Source: Clostridia bacterium
GTDB lineage: Bacteria > Bacillota > Clostridia > Christensenellales > Pumilibacteraceae
Reading direction: 5' to 3'
NCBI GenBank assembly: GCA_017623435.1
Contig: JAGAPD010000049.1
Location: forward strand, 1-64,000
Length of the DNA: 64,000 bases
Shown: positions 1 through 7,185 of the stretch, in pieces
Layout: each line of letters begins with the position of its first letter
Numbering within the stretch: position 1 is the stretch's first letter
Program-made: the position numbers and the translations under genes
The notes under the pieces: generated by a model
Databases searched by the model: none
Told to the model about the DNA's origin: nothing
What the model saw: only the letters and a program-made list of their open reading frames with translations

Positions 1-1
1 G

Positions 2-75
2 CGCACCCTAAGAGGCTCGAACTCCTAACCTTTGGTTCCGTAGACCAACGCTCTATCCAATTGAGCTAAGGGTGC
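2..75 (-). tRNA. tRNA-Arg (anticodon ACG)
   Basis: Read on the minus strand, the 7-bp acceptor stem pairs 69-75 with 3-9, and a five-base-pair anticodon stem encloses the loop CTACGGA, giving anticodon ACG. The D-arm (AGCTCAATTGGATAGAGC) and the T-loop TTCGAGCCT are intact. No CCA is encoded next to the discriminator as far as the window shows. It lies downstream of a broken copy of itself (108-157) and seems to share that copy's promoter at 186-214. Confidence 0.95.
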
Positions 76-107
76 ACAACCCCGAAATCGGGGGGATTAT
101 TAAATTT

Positions 108-157
108 TAACCTTTGGTTCCGTAGACCGACGCTCTATCCAGTTGAGTTAACGGTGC
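108..157 (-). pseudogene. tRNA-Arg remnant, 5' two-thirds only
   Basis: On the minus strand this matches the acceptor 5' strand, D-arm, anticodon arm and variable start of the neighbouring tRNA-Arg with few changes. It then runs into A/T-rich sequence, so the T-arm and the 3' acceptor strand are missing. The acceptor 5' strand has drifted too (GCACCGT instead of GCACCCT). It cannot fold as a tRNA. It sits between the promoter and the intact gene, so it should be transcribed as part of the precursor. Confidence 0.85.
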
Positions 158-185
158 ATAAGTGCTTTTCGTATTTAGCCCTACT

Positions 186-214
186 ATTATAGTAAAAAAG
201 GGAGCAAATGTCAA
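186..214 (-). promoter_or_regulatory. Housekeeping promoter for the tRNA-Arg unit
   Basis: On the minus strand there is a perfect TTGACA (209-214) and TATAAT (186-191) with a 17-bp spacer. The predicted start is near 179, upstream of the tRNA remnant. Confidence 0.85.
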
Positions 215-282
215 GGAAAAAAGCGAGTTTTTAAAATTTTATTTGTAAGAAGTTTTGACGAAGTTATTTTTGTGTTATACGC

Positions 283-311
283 TTGCATTTTATCTTATAA
301 AGTAATATAAT
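283..311 (+). promoter_or_regulatory. Promoter of the HAD phosphatase gene
   Basis: TTGCAT (283-288), a 17-bp spacer and TATAAT (306-311) predict a start near 318. This argues for translation from the ATG at 394 with its AAGGAG site, not from the in-frame TTG at 328. Confidence 0.7.
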
Positions 312-393
312 TAAAGAGTAAACGAAGTTGAAAAAGCTTTTTGGCGCGAATTTGCTAAAAAGCAGGTTAAACTTTTACGAAAGGAGAGCAAAA

Positions 394-1170
394 ATGCGCG
401 AAATTCTTGAAAAGAAAGGTTTTATTTGCGATATGGACGGCGTGATTTATCACGGCAACAAGATTTTGGACGGTGTGGCGGATTTCGTCAACTGGCTTAT
501 TGAAAACGACAAAAAATTCGTATTTTTAACTAACAGCGCCGAGCGCACTCCGCACGAGCTTAGTATGAAGCTTGAGCGAATGGGCTTGAACGTTTCGGCA
601 AGTCACTTTTATACGAGCGCAATGGCGACGGCGGAATTTTTGAGCACTCAAGCGCCCGGCTGTACGGCGTACGTTATCGGCGAGGCGGCACTTACCAAAG
701 CACTTTACGACAAGAAAATTTATATGAATGACATAAATCCTGATTACGTCGTGCTTGGAGAAACGCGTACTTATAGCTTTGAGAAAATAGAGAAGGCGAT
801 TGAGCTCGTAAACAAGGGTGCAAAGCTTATCGGCACGAATCCTGATATCGTGGGCGTGACCGAAAAGGGCATTATGCCGGCAACTGGTGCGCTCATTGCT
901 CCTATTGAGATTGCGACTGACAAAAAGGCGTACTTTATCGGCAAGCCTAATCCGCTTATGCTCCGTCACGGGCTTAACCTTTTAGGTTGTCATAGCGCGG
1001 ACATTGCCTTTATAGGGGATAGAATGGACACGGATATTATTGCCGGAATCGAGTCTAACGTGGATACCGTTTTGGTGCTTTCGGGCGTGACGAGCAAAGA
1101 AATGATTGCTGATTTCCCATACCGTCCTAAATACGTGCTTGGCGGTGTAGGCGACATTCTCAAAGATTAA
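394..1170 (+). CDS. HAD-IIA family sugar/nucleotide phosphatase (NagD-like)
   Basis: 258-residue cytoplasmic hydrolase of the haloacid dehalogenase superfamily, subfamily IIA (NagD, 4-nitrophenylphosphatase, phosphoglycolate phosphatase type). Motif I is FICDMDGVIY with nucleophile D13 and acid/base D15. Motif II is FLTNSAERT, the motif III lysine is in FIGKPNPLM, and motif IV is FIGDRMDTD, which binds magnesium. The region between motifs II and III holds the substrate-specifying cap, so the exact substrate cannot be told. The ATG at 394 follows AAGGAG at a good distance. The YgjV-like gene begins 10 bases after the stop and is probably co-transcribed. Confidence 0.88.
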   Translation: MREILEKKGFICDMDGVIYHGNKILDGVADFVNWLIENDKKFVFLTNSAERTPHELSMKLERMGLNVSASHFYTSAMATAEFLSTQAPGCTAYVIGEAALTKALYDKKIYMNDINPDYVVLGETRTYSFEKIEKAIELVNKGAKLIGTNPDIVGVTEKGIMPATGALIAPIEIATDKKAYFIGKPNPLMLRHGLNLLGCHSADIAFIGDRMDTDIIAGIESNVDTVLVLSGVTSKEMIADFPYRPKYVLGGVGDILKD

Positions 1171-1180
1171 GGAGCAATTC

Positions 1181-1741
1181 GTGGAATTTTATTTGGCGCA
1201 AGGCATAAGTATTATTACGGCAATTATCGCCGTGATTATGATGCAGTTCAAAAAGTTAAAATGGATATTGCTTGGTCAGCTGACGACTAACCTTCTTACT
1301 GCCGTAAGCTATATTCTTTTGGGCGGACTGTCGGGTGGCGGAATTTGCTTTATCGCGATTTTGCAGTCGCTCGTGATGTTTTTTTATAGTCAGAAAAACA
1401 AGAAACCGCACTTGTGGGTTTTGGGCTTGTTTATCGTAGCGTATATAGCTTGCTCGGTAATATACTTTAAATCGTTTATTGATATTTTCTCCGCGCTTGC
1501 CGCCGTTTGCTTTGCCGTAAGCATTGCAATGGAAACGCCCTTTCTTTCTAGAATTTGGTACGTTTTTAACCCCATTTTTTGGGCGGTGTACGACGTGTAT
1601 ACTTTGGCGTGGGGCAACCTTCTTATCCACACGGTAGTGTTCATTTCTACCGTCGTAGCGCTTATTCGCGTGGACGATATCTTCGGACTTACGAAGAGAA
1701 AAAGAGAAAAACAGCAGGCTGAAAACAGTCAAAACGAATAA
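1181..1741 (+). CDS. YgjV-type inner-membrane protein
   Basis: 186-residue integral membrane protein with about six hydrophobic segments from residue 5 to about 165 and a charged, lysine/glutamine-rich cytoplasmic tail. The length and pattern (early QFKK turn, repeated pairs of short helices) match the YgjV family, whose function is not established. It starts with GTG behind an AAGGAG site. It follows the HAD phosphatase by 10 bases and ends just before a terminator at 1757. The family call is by pattern only. Confidence 0.65.
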   Translation: MEFYLAQGISIITAIIAVIMMQFKKLKWILLGQLTTNLLTAVSYILLGGLSGGGICFIAILQSLVMFFYSQKNKKPHLWVLGLFIVAYIACSVIYFKSFIDIFSALAAVCFAVSIAMETPFLSRIWYVFNPIFWAVYDVYTLAWGNLLIHTVVFISTVVALIRVDDIFGLTKRKREKQQAENSQNE

Positions 1742-1756
1742 AAATCGCATAAATTA

Positions 1757-1791
1757 AAGCCGATACGGTTTAGTTACCATATCGGCTTTTT
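1757..1791. terminator. Bidirectional intrinsic terminator
   Basis: The inverted repeat AAAGCCGATA..TATCGGCTTT is followed by a T run on the plus strand and preceded by an A run. It lies between the converging ygjV-like gene and the alarmone synthetase gene. Confidence 0.85.
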
Positions 1792-1814
1792 TGCAGTCAA
1801 AAATCAAAACGGCA

Positions 1815-2573
1815 CTATACGTTGGTGTCGATTTTTTGTAATCGGAGCAAAAGCTCGTCCTCCTCGTCGGGTAAATCTTGGGCGGATTCAATGCGTTTAC
1901 GAAGGGATAGCATTTTCTCGTCCGTGGCGGTAATTACGTCCGCGCATTCTTTTAGCTGGGCGGAGATGACTTCTTGGTCGGGGATTTCGTGCTTGTACTT
2001 TATTTGATGCTCTAAGCTCGCCCAAAAGTCCATAGCGATCGTGCGAATTTGCACCTCCACCTTGGTGTCGCGTTTTTGGTCAGCAAAAAACACGGGAATG
2101 CTGATTATAAGGTGAAGCGAGCGGTAGCCGTTTTCCTTGGGGTTTTTGATGTAATCCTTTCGCGCAATCAGTGTGATATCGTCTTGGCGCAAAAGCGCGT
2201 CGGCAATCATATAAATGTCGTCTATGTACGAGCATATTACGCGAATTCCGGCTATGTCGTTTATCTCGTTTTCCATCGTCGAAAGGTTGACGGTCAGGTG
2301 CTTGCGTACCATTTTTTCCATAATGCTCTTCGAGCTTTTAAGGCGCGTCGAAACGGAGCTTATGGGGTTGCGCTTGTACTTTAAGTTAAATTCCGTGCTA
2401 AGCACGTCAAACTTGGTTTGGATTTCTTTTAGCGCGCACGAATAGACCATACGCAGTTCCTTGTATTTGACCATCGTCCACATCAGGTTTTTGCCTTCGT
2501 CCATAACCGCGTGGGCGTAGGGCGCTTTTTCAGCCAAAGTTCTCATCAATGATTCAGGAGTATCGTTATGCAT
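1815..2573 (-). CDS. Small alarmone synthetase (GTP pyrophosphokinase, RelQ/RelP type)
   Basis: 252 residues with a single RelA/SpoT synthetase domain and no HD hydrolase, TGS or ACT domain, which is the size of the Firmicutes small alarmone synthetases. It transfers pyrophosphate from ATP to GTP/GDP to make (p)ppGpp. Visible motifs: the NDIAGIR segment (residues 106-111), the NPKENGYRSLH segment that grips the nucleotide (144-154), and VEVQIRT (172-178). It is monocistronic, with a TATAAT-like element upstream on the minus strand near 2603-2612 but no clear -35. The first ~45 residues form an extra charged helix. Whether it is closer to RelQ or RelP is not decided here. Confidence 0.88.
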   Translation of the reverse strand: MHNDTPESLMRTLAEKAPYAHAVMDEGKNLMWTMVKYKELRMVYSCALKEIQTKFDVLSTEFNLKYKRNPISSVSTRLKSSKSIMEKMVRKHLTVNLSTMENEINDIAGIRVICSYIDDIYMIADALLRQDDITLIARKDYIKNPKENGYRSLHLIISIPVFFADQKRDTKVEVQIRTIAMDFWASLEHQIKYKHEIPDQEVISAQLKECADVITATDEKMLSLRKRIESAQDLPDEEDELLLRLQKIDTNV

Positions 2574-2642
2574 TTTTGCCCTCTCGTAATTTATTCTATT
2601 TATATTATAGCATACTTTTATAGCAAAGTGGTGAAAAAATCA

Positions 2643-2676
2643 AAAAAAGTTTGCACAAATTTATGCAAACTTTTTT
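2643..2676 (-). terminator. Intrinsic terminator after the 114-residue membrane protein gene
   Basis: A perfect 13-bp stem, AAAAAAGTTTGCA pairing with TGCAAACTTTTTT, with an 8-base loop. It is symmetrical and could stop transcription both ways. Confidence 0.85.
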
Positions 2677-2710
2677 GCTCGGGCAGTCCCGATAGGGGAA
2701 TGGGTGAAAA

Positions 2711-3055
2711 TTATTCTGCTAAAAGCTCAGCGCAAAGCTGATTGATGCGCTCGCCGTACTTTTTTTTGCGAGAGACGAGAATTTTTTTGTAGAAAAAGTA
2801 GTTTACGCTAACCATTAAAATACCTACGACACCGATAATAATTCCCAAAATCATATCGCTACCGATAACTTGCATGGCTAAGCACATGCCCGTTCCAAGC
2901 ACGAGCGAGCCGATTATACCGAACACGAGCGCGAAGATAAGCGCGGGATTTTTTACTTTTTCGTCCAGCGCACGAAGCTCGTCAAGCTTGTTCGTTTGCT
3001 TTTCAGCGTACTGCGATTGAATCTTTTTTGCGTAGTTCTTTTCGTAATTTGTCAT
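2711..3055 (-). CDS. Small two-TM membrane protein, paralogue of the 3194-3583 product
   Basis: 114 residues: a charged N-terminus containing LRALDEKVKNPA, two hydrophobic segments (about 38-62 and 68-90), and a basic C-terminal helix with KKYGERINQL. The same layout and the motifs LRALD.(K/R)V and KKYG(E/K)RI occur in the next gene, so the two are a tandem duplication. Ribosome binding site AAGGAGATATC. A TATAAT at 3088-3093 may give it its own promoter, and terminators lie on both sides. I do not recognise the family; its place next to a sensor operon suggests an envelope role (inference). Confidence 0.75.
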   Translation of the reverse strand: MTNYEKNYAKKIQSQYAEKQTNKLDELRALDEKVKNPALIFALVFGIIGSLVLGTGMCLAMQVIGSDMILGIIIGVVGILMVSVNYFFYKKILVSRKKKYGERINQLCAELLAE

Positions 3056-3160
3056 ATTGATATCTCCTTGATTTTTATTACGCTATTATTATAAAATAAC
3101 GATATTTAAGTTTTGTTGCGCATCTTTTAATTAAAAGTAAATAGATTGTTAAACAAACGT

Positions 3161-3190
3161 AAAACCCCTTGCTTTTTGCAAGGGGTTTTG
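3161..3190 (-). terminator. Terminator of the two-component operon
   Basis: AAAACCCCTTG pairs with CAAGGGGTTTT around a 6-7 base loop, three bases past the stop of the last gene in the operon. Confidence 0.88.
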
Positions 3191-3193
3191 CGT

Positions 3194-3583
3194 TTATTCG
3201 TTCTGTTTTAGTATTGATTCTGAAAGCTCCAGTATTCGTTTTCCGTACTTTTTCTTCATTCTTTTTAGTGAAAATTTGTATACGGGGTAGGCAAGGGCTG
3301 TGGGAATAATTCCTATTGCCGAAATCAAAATGCCGTATAACGTTATATGCCATTCCAGCACCATTGCCATACCCAGCCCGAAAATCAGCGTTCCGATTAC
3401 GCCAAGGGTAAGCGAAATAATCATAGGAATAGAGTGGACGCGTTTATCAAGTGCGCGCAAAGCTTGAATATCGCTTTTAGTATTGGAAGTGGGCGCGTAT
3501 TGATTGCGGATTGCCGTGATTTCCTTGCGCTCTTTTTCGGTGGGCGCGGTGTAGGAATAGGAAAAATCTTCGTTGTTATTCAT
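3194..3583 (-). CDS. Small two-TM membrane protein at the end of the two-component operon
   Basis: 129 residues: an N-terminal polar stretch, two hydrophobic segments and a basic tail (KKYGKRILEL), paralogous to the 114-residue protein downstream. The ATG at 3583 overlaps the stop of the preceding gene by 8 bases, so translation is probably coupled; AAGGAG lies just upstream. An in-frame start further upstream would run deep into the previous gene and is rejected. Function unknown; co-transcription with the response regulator and kinase points to an envelope-stress or peptide-resistance role (inference). Confidence 0.75.
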   Translation of the reverse strand: MNNNEDFSYSYTAPTEKERKEITAIRNQYAPTSNTKSDIQALRALDKRVHSIPMIISLTLGVIGTLIFGLGMAMVLEWHITLYGILISAIGIIPTALAYPVYKFSLKRMKKKYGKRILELSESILKQNE

Positions 3584-4490
3584 TAGGATTTTCAATCTCC
3601 TTAGTGGATTTAAGTGAGCGGTTAGCGTCGATAATCGACCAGACTCCGATAGCGACGATAACGATGCAAACTCCTGTGCCCGTGAGCGCGTTGTATAGTC
3701 CCGTATCCACTCCGCCACCAAAGGTTGAAAGGAGGGAGGTTTGTAATGAAAGAAGGGCTACGAGCGAGTCGGCAAAGCCTACGTGACGGAGTGCTTTTAT
3801 CGTAGCGTCGTCGTGGCGTTTTGCCTTAATCGCGTTAATAATCGACATAGTAATGCGGTAAAAAGTATACGCTGCCGCAGCGTAAATGGTAAGCCCGGGG
3901 TGCGTAAAGCCTTTGCCGTCGCGCACCATCATAAGTATCGCGCCGGACAGGGCTAAAACGAGGCAGATTATTGCGATTCCGCACCCACGGTATATCTTGT
4001 TCGTTAAAATTTTGTGCTGTGTTTCGTCTAAATTTTTCTTTCTTCGTCTAAAAAGTATTACCGCGCGGAGTAGCACTAACGCCAGATAGTAAATAAACAA
4101 CGCTCCGTTCCAAATGGATACCAGCCATATTGCTAAAACTTGGTGATAGATTGAGTAAAGCAAGGTCACGAATAGCGAAACGGTCGCAAAAATTACCGTC
4201 TTAAATCCGTAGTTTTGCATAAGCTTGCGCGTGAAATAAAAGGAATTGAGGATTTCTTTTATCTTGTTTTTAATCTTGGGCGCGACTAAGACGAAACGGT
4301 AGACGGAGTAGGCTAAGCTTAGCGCCGCAACGCCGTACAAAACATACGCCACGATAGGATGAACGGCGTCAGGAAAGACTGCCGACAGCACAGCAAGGGT
4401 GGCGGATACGACCGTCAAAAGAGCGTTAAGAATAACCGCGTAACGCTTTGGATAGCGCAGTTTATTTAGTAGGTTTTTCCAAAACGTCAT
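3576..4490 (-). CDS. Multi-spanning membrane protein of the two-component operon
   Basis: 304 residues with about seven hydrophobic segments: pairs near 18-40 and 46-68, a pair around 98-145, one near 172-192, one or two near 200-245, and a last one near 270-290. Between them are basic cytoplasmic loops (RRRKKNLDE, KAKRHDD). Its ATG overlaps the kinase stop as ATGA, so it is translated in the same operon. I recognise no named domain. It may be the effector or an accessory sensor for the two-component pair; that is inference from context only. Confidence 0.75.
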   Translation of the reverse strand: MTFWKNLLNKLRYPKRYAVILNALLTVVSATLAVLSAVFPDAVHPIVAYVLYGVAALSLAYSVYRFVLVAPKIKNKIKEILNSFYFTRKLMQNYGFKTVIFATVSLFVTLLYSIYHQVLAIWLVSIWNGALFIYYLALVLLRAVILFRRRKKNLDETQHKILTNKIYRGCGIAIICLVLALSGAILMMVRDGKGFTHPGLTIYAAAAYTFYRITMSIINAIKAKRHDDATIKALRHVGFADSLVALLSLQTSLLSTFGGGVDTGLYNALTGTGVCIVIVAIGVWSIIDANRSLKSTKEIENPNE

Positions 4491-5530
4491 ACCACGTCCC
4501 CCAGCGTTATGCCAAATTCCGTGCCTTTTCCTACCGTGCTACTGACGGTAATTTCACCGCCCAGCACGTCAATAACCTTTTTAACGAGCGCGAGTCCTAA
4601 GCCGTTTCCCTCGCCCGAGTGAGAGGTGTCGACCTGATAGAATTTTTCAAAAATGCGTTCTCCGTCCTTTTGTGAAATACCCTCGCCCGTGTCGCGCACC
4701 TTCACGACTGCGCGTCCGTTTTCGTTTTTGAGTGTGATGCTTATTTTTCCACCGTCGGGCGTGAATTTAACGGCGTTTGAGATAAGATTGCTCCAAACGA
4801 TATCAAGATAGTCCGCGGACGAGAGTAAAGTCACTTCGTCCATGTCGCACCAAAGCTCGATATTTTTCTTGTCCATTTGTTCTTCGTAGCGAAGGAGCAC
4901 GAGCGCAATAGCCTCGTCAAGGCGAAAAGTCGTTTTTTCGGGCGAAAGCTTGCTGTTTTCCAGCTTGTTAAGTTGTAAAATATTGCTTATGAGCGTGCTG
5001 AGCTTTGAAGACGCTGCGCGCAAAGTGAGTAAATATTTTTGACGCGTTTGCTCGTCAAGCGTGGAAAGTGAAAGCGCCTCTGAATAATTTTTGATTACGG
5101 CAAGCGGTGTTTTTAGCTCGTGACTGACGTTGGAGATAAAGTCTTTTGATAAAGTTTCGTTCTTTTCCAGTGTTGCCACCATTGAATTCAAGTTTTCAAT
5201 AATAAGGTCGAATTCGTCGTAGTGCTCGTAGTCGTGTAAGGGAACGAGACGGACTGAAAAATCTCCTTTGGTTATTCTTTCGGTCGCGGAAAGTATTTCG
5301 TTTACGGGGCGTTCGACCATAATTTTGCGTCTGAACATATCCACGACGGAGCAGGCAAGGGACAAAAATACTATCACTAAAAACATCACCATAATGGTTG
5401 AGCCGTTATCAAGATCAGCGTTTTTAGTCACGTCGTAGATGAGCACGGCAACCGTGATTACGGCAGATATCGTCGCGAAGAATATCAGAAAGCCGACGAA
5501 AGTCATTAGCGTTGAGTTCTTTTTTTTCAC
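4487..5530 (-). CDS. Sensor histidine kinase, HAMP-HisKA-HATPase
   Basis: 347-residue membrane kinase. Two transmembrane helices (about 8-31 and 45-63) enclose a very short external loop. A HAMP segment follows (about 64-120), then the HisKA helix with SHELKTP and phospho-acceptor H137, then the ATPase with N box NLISNAVKFTP, G1 DTGEGI and G2 GNGLGLALV. The tiny external loop suggests it senses through the membrane or through a partner, as intramembrane-sensing kinases do; the 304-residue neighbour could be that partner (inference). No PAS domain is present, unlike WalK. It starts with GTG, overlapping the response regulator stop (GTGA). Confidence 0.92.
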   Translation of the reverse strand: MKKKNSTLMTFVGFLIFFATISAVITVAVLIYDVTKNADLDNGSTIMVMFLVIVFLSLACSVVDMFRRKIMVERPVNEILSATERITKGDFSVRLVPLHDYEHYDEFDLIIENLNSMVATLEKNETLSKDFISNVSHELKTPLAVIKNYSEALSLSTLDEQTRQKYLLTLRAASSKLSTLISNILQLNKLENSKLSPEKTTFRLDEAIALVLLRYEEQMDKKNIELWCDMDEVTLLSSADYLDIVWSNLISNAVKFTPDGGKISITLKNENGRAVVKVRDTGEGISQKDGERIFEKFYQVDTSHSGEGNGLGLALVKKVIDVLGGEITVSSTVGKGTEFGITLGDVV

Positions 5531-6198
5531 TTGAGCACCGCCTTGTAGCCAAGCCCGTGAACCGTCACGATTTCAAAGCCGTCGCACCTTGCAGTTTTTT
5601 CGCGCAGTTTTGCCATATACACGTCAACGGTACGCGAAGTAGCGGACGAATCGTAGTCCCAGAATTCGTCCATAAGTGCCGAACGCGTAAAGGTGCGCTT
5701 GGGGTAAGAGAGGAACTTAAACAGTAGGTCAAATTCGCGCACGGTGAGGGGCAATTCTTCATTATCAAGGTATGCGTTATGCTCCGTTTTGTCCATTTTG
5801 AGATTTCCCACCACCAAAAGATTGCTGTTTTCAATGCTCGTACGGCGCAAAATCGCGCTTACGCGTAACGCGAAAATGTCAAGGTCAAAAGGCTTTACGA
5901 TATAGTCGTCAATGCCCAAAGTAAAACCAAGTTGCTGAGAGGGTTTATCGTCTTTTGCCGTCATAAAAAGAAGGGGGAGCGTTTTGTTTTGCTCGCGGAT
6001 GCGCTTAGCCAGAGTAAAACCGTCCATAACGGGCATCATAATATCAGTAATAACCATAGCGTAGTCGCTTTTATTTAACTCGGTCAGCGCGTCAAGACCG
6101 TTACGGCAAAGCGTAACTTCGTAACCGCTCGCGTCAAGATAAGCCTTGACCAAAGTGCCCAAAGCGTCGTCGTCTTCAGCGAGTAGAATTTTAATCAT
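5527..6198 (-). CDS. OmpR/PhoB-family response regulator
   Basis: 223 residues: a receiver domain with acidic pocket D9/D10, phospho-acceptor D52 in TDIMMPVMDG, T80 and K102, then a winged-helix DNA-binding domain (LTVREFDLLFKFLS, then the recognition region SRTVDVYMAKLREK). The ATG at 6198 follows GGAGGG, so 20 extra in-frame codons upstream are rejected. First gene of a four-gene operon (regulator, kinase, two membrane proteins). A WalR-type direct repeat at 6264-6280 lies upstream and could be its own operator (inference). Confidence 0.92.
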   Translation of the reverse strand: MIKILLAEDDDALGTLVKAYLDASGYEVTLCRNGLDALTELNKSDYAMVITDIMMPVMDGFTLAKRIREQNKTLPLLFMTAKDDKPSQQLGFTLGIDDYIVKPFDLDIFALRVSAILRRTSIENSNLLVVGNLKMDKTEHNAYLDNEELPLTVREFDLLFKFLSYPKRTFTRSALMDEFWDYDSSATSRTVDVYMAKLREKTARCDGFEIVTVHGLGYKAVLK

Positions 6199-6263
6199 AA
6201 GCGTAGCCCTCCATTTTATATAAGTGATTATACACGCATAGTGTTTGCGTATAGCCAAAAAAT

Positions 6264-6280
6264 TGTTAAAAAATTGTAAA
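6264..6280 (+). promoter_or_regulatory. WalR-type operator (TGTTAA-N5-TGTAAA)
   Basis: Two direct half-sites, 6264-6269 and 6275-6280, exactly match the published WalR/YycF consensus TGT(A/T)A(A/T/C)-N5-TGT(A/T)A(A/T/C). The site lies in the 196-base gap between the divergent regulator operon and walJ. Function is inferred. Confidence 0.55.
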
Positions 6281-6357
6281 TAGTTGGCTCAATTTTGACA
6301 AAATCGTGTTACTTTCGTTACTATTTTATCATAAAGCAAATAAAAAGGCAAAAAGAT

Positions 6358-6386
6358 TTGATTATTTTTTTTGTTTATTGTATAAT
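6358..6386 (+). promoter_or_regulatory. Promoter of walJ, probably leaderless
   Basis: TTGATT (6358-6363), 17-bp spacer, TATAAT (6381-6386). The predicted start, about 7 bases on, falls at or next to the ATG at 6395, and no ribosome binding site is present. Confidence 0.7.
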
Positions 6387-6394
6387 AAACAAGT

Positions 6395-7177
6395 ATGAAA
6401 GTTTGTGTACTTGGGAGCGGTAGCTCGGGCAATTGCATATTTATAGGTGGACGAAAGACGAAAATTTTAGTTGACTTGGGGCTTTCTCCCTTGCGCGTAG
6501 AAAAAAGCTTGCGTGCGCTGGGTGAAAACGCGGAGGGCGTTTCGGTAATAGTAACTCACGCACATAGCGACCACGTCAGCGGAATTGAGAAATTTTGTCA
6601 AAAGCATACGGACGCAAAGGTTTACTGTCACGTCGATTGCTACGAGGGCGTTTTGAGTAGAATGGGTAGCGCGAAGGATAAGCTTTGCGCGGTGTCTGGC
6701 GACTTTTTCGTGGACGAGGTCACCGTTACGCCTATCAGGGTTAGTCACGACGTACCTTGCGTGGGATATTCCTTTCTTTGCGAGGGCAAGAAGGTGACGG
6801 TAGCGACGGATATCGGCAAAATGTCGAGTGAAATGTTCGAGAGTATGTCGGATAGCGACCTCGTGGTTATCGAGAGCAATCACGACGAAACGCTACTTCT
6901 TAACAACGACGCCTATTCTTATCCGCTTAAGCGCAGGATTTTGTCGGACAAGGGGCATTTGAGTAACGCCTCTTGCGCAGAGTGCGTTGCAAGGCTCGCT
7001 CGCTTGGGCGTTAAGCAGTTCGTTTTGGCGCATCTAAGCCGTGAGAATAATTATCCCGAGCTTGCTTTTGAAACGACGAAGGAAAAATTACTGTGCTGTG
7101 GGTTGTGCGAGGGCGAGCATTTTACGCTTGAGATTGCCGAGCAGGACAGAATGAGTTCGCTTTTTGAAATTTTGTAG
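6395..7177 (+). CDS. walJ: WalJ/YycJ-type metallo-beta-lactamase-fold hydrolase
   Basis: 260 residues. N-terminal LGSGSSGNC, metal ligands in THAHSDH (H55, H57, D59, H60), the later VIESNHD and HLSNA segments and LAHLSRENN, all typical of the WalJ (YycJ) branch of the metallo-beta-lactamase fold. In Firmicutes WalJ is linked to cell-wall/division coordination and sits in or by the walRK operon. Here it is divergent from a regulator/kinase pair and heads a cluster with two CPBP proteases and rlmH; the walJ-rlmH link is common. No Shine-Dalgarno site precedes the ATG, in line with a leaderless mRNA. Confidence 0.9.
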   Translation: MKVCVLGSGSSGNCIFIGGRKTKILVDLGLSPLRVEKSLRALGENAEGVSVIVTHAHSDHVSGIEKFCQKHTDAKVYCHVDCYEGVLSRMGSAKDKLCAVSGDFFVDEVTVTPIRVSHDVPCVGYSFLCEGKKVTVATDIGKMSSEMFESMSDSDLVVIESNHDETLLLNNDAYSYPLKRRILSDKGHLSNASCAECVARLARLGVKQFVLAHLSRENNYPELAFETTKEKLLCCGLCEGEHFTLEIAEQDRMSSLFEIL

Positions 7178-7185
7178 GTGAGAGT

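Noticed and set aside
328..393. Upstream TTG start extending the HAD phosphatase by 22 residues
   Set aside because: It lies only about ten bases after the predicted transcript start and lacks a ribosome site; ATG 394 has AAGGAG.
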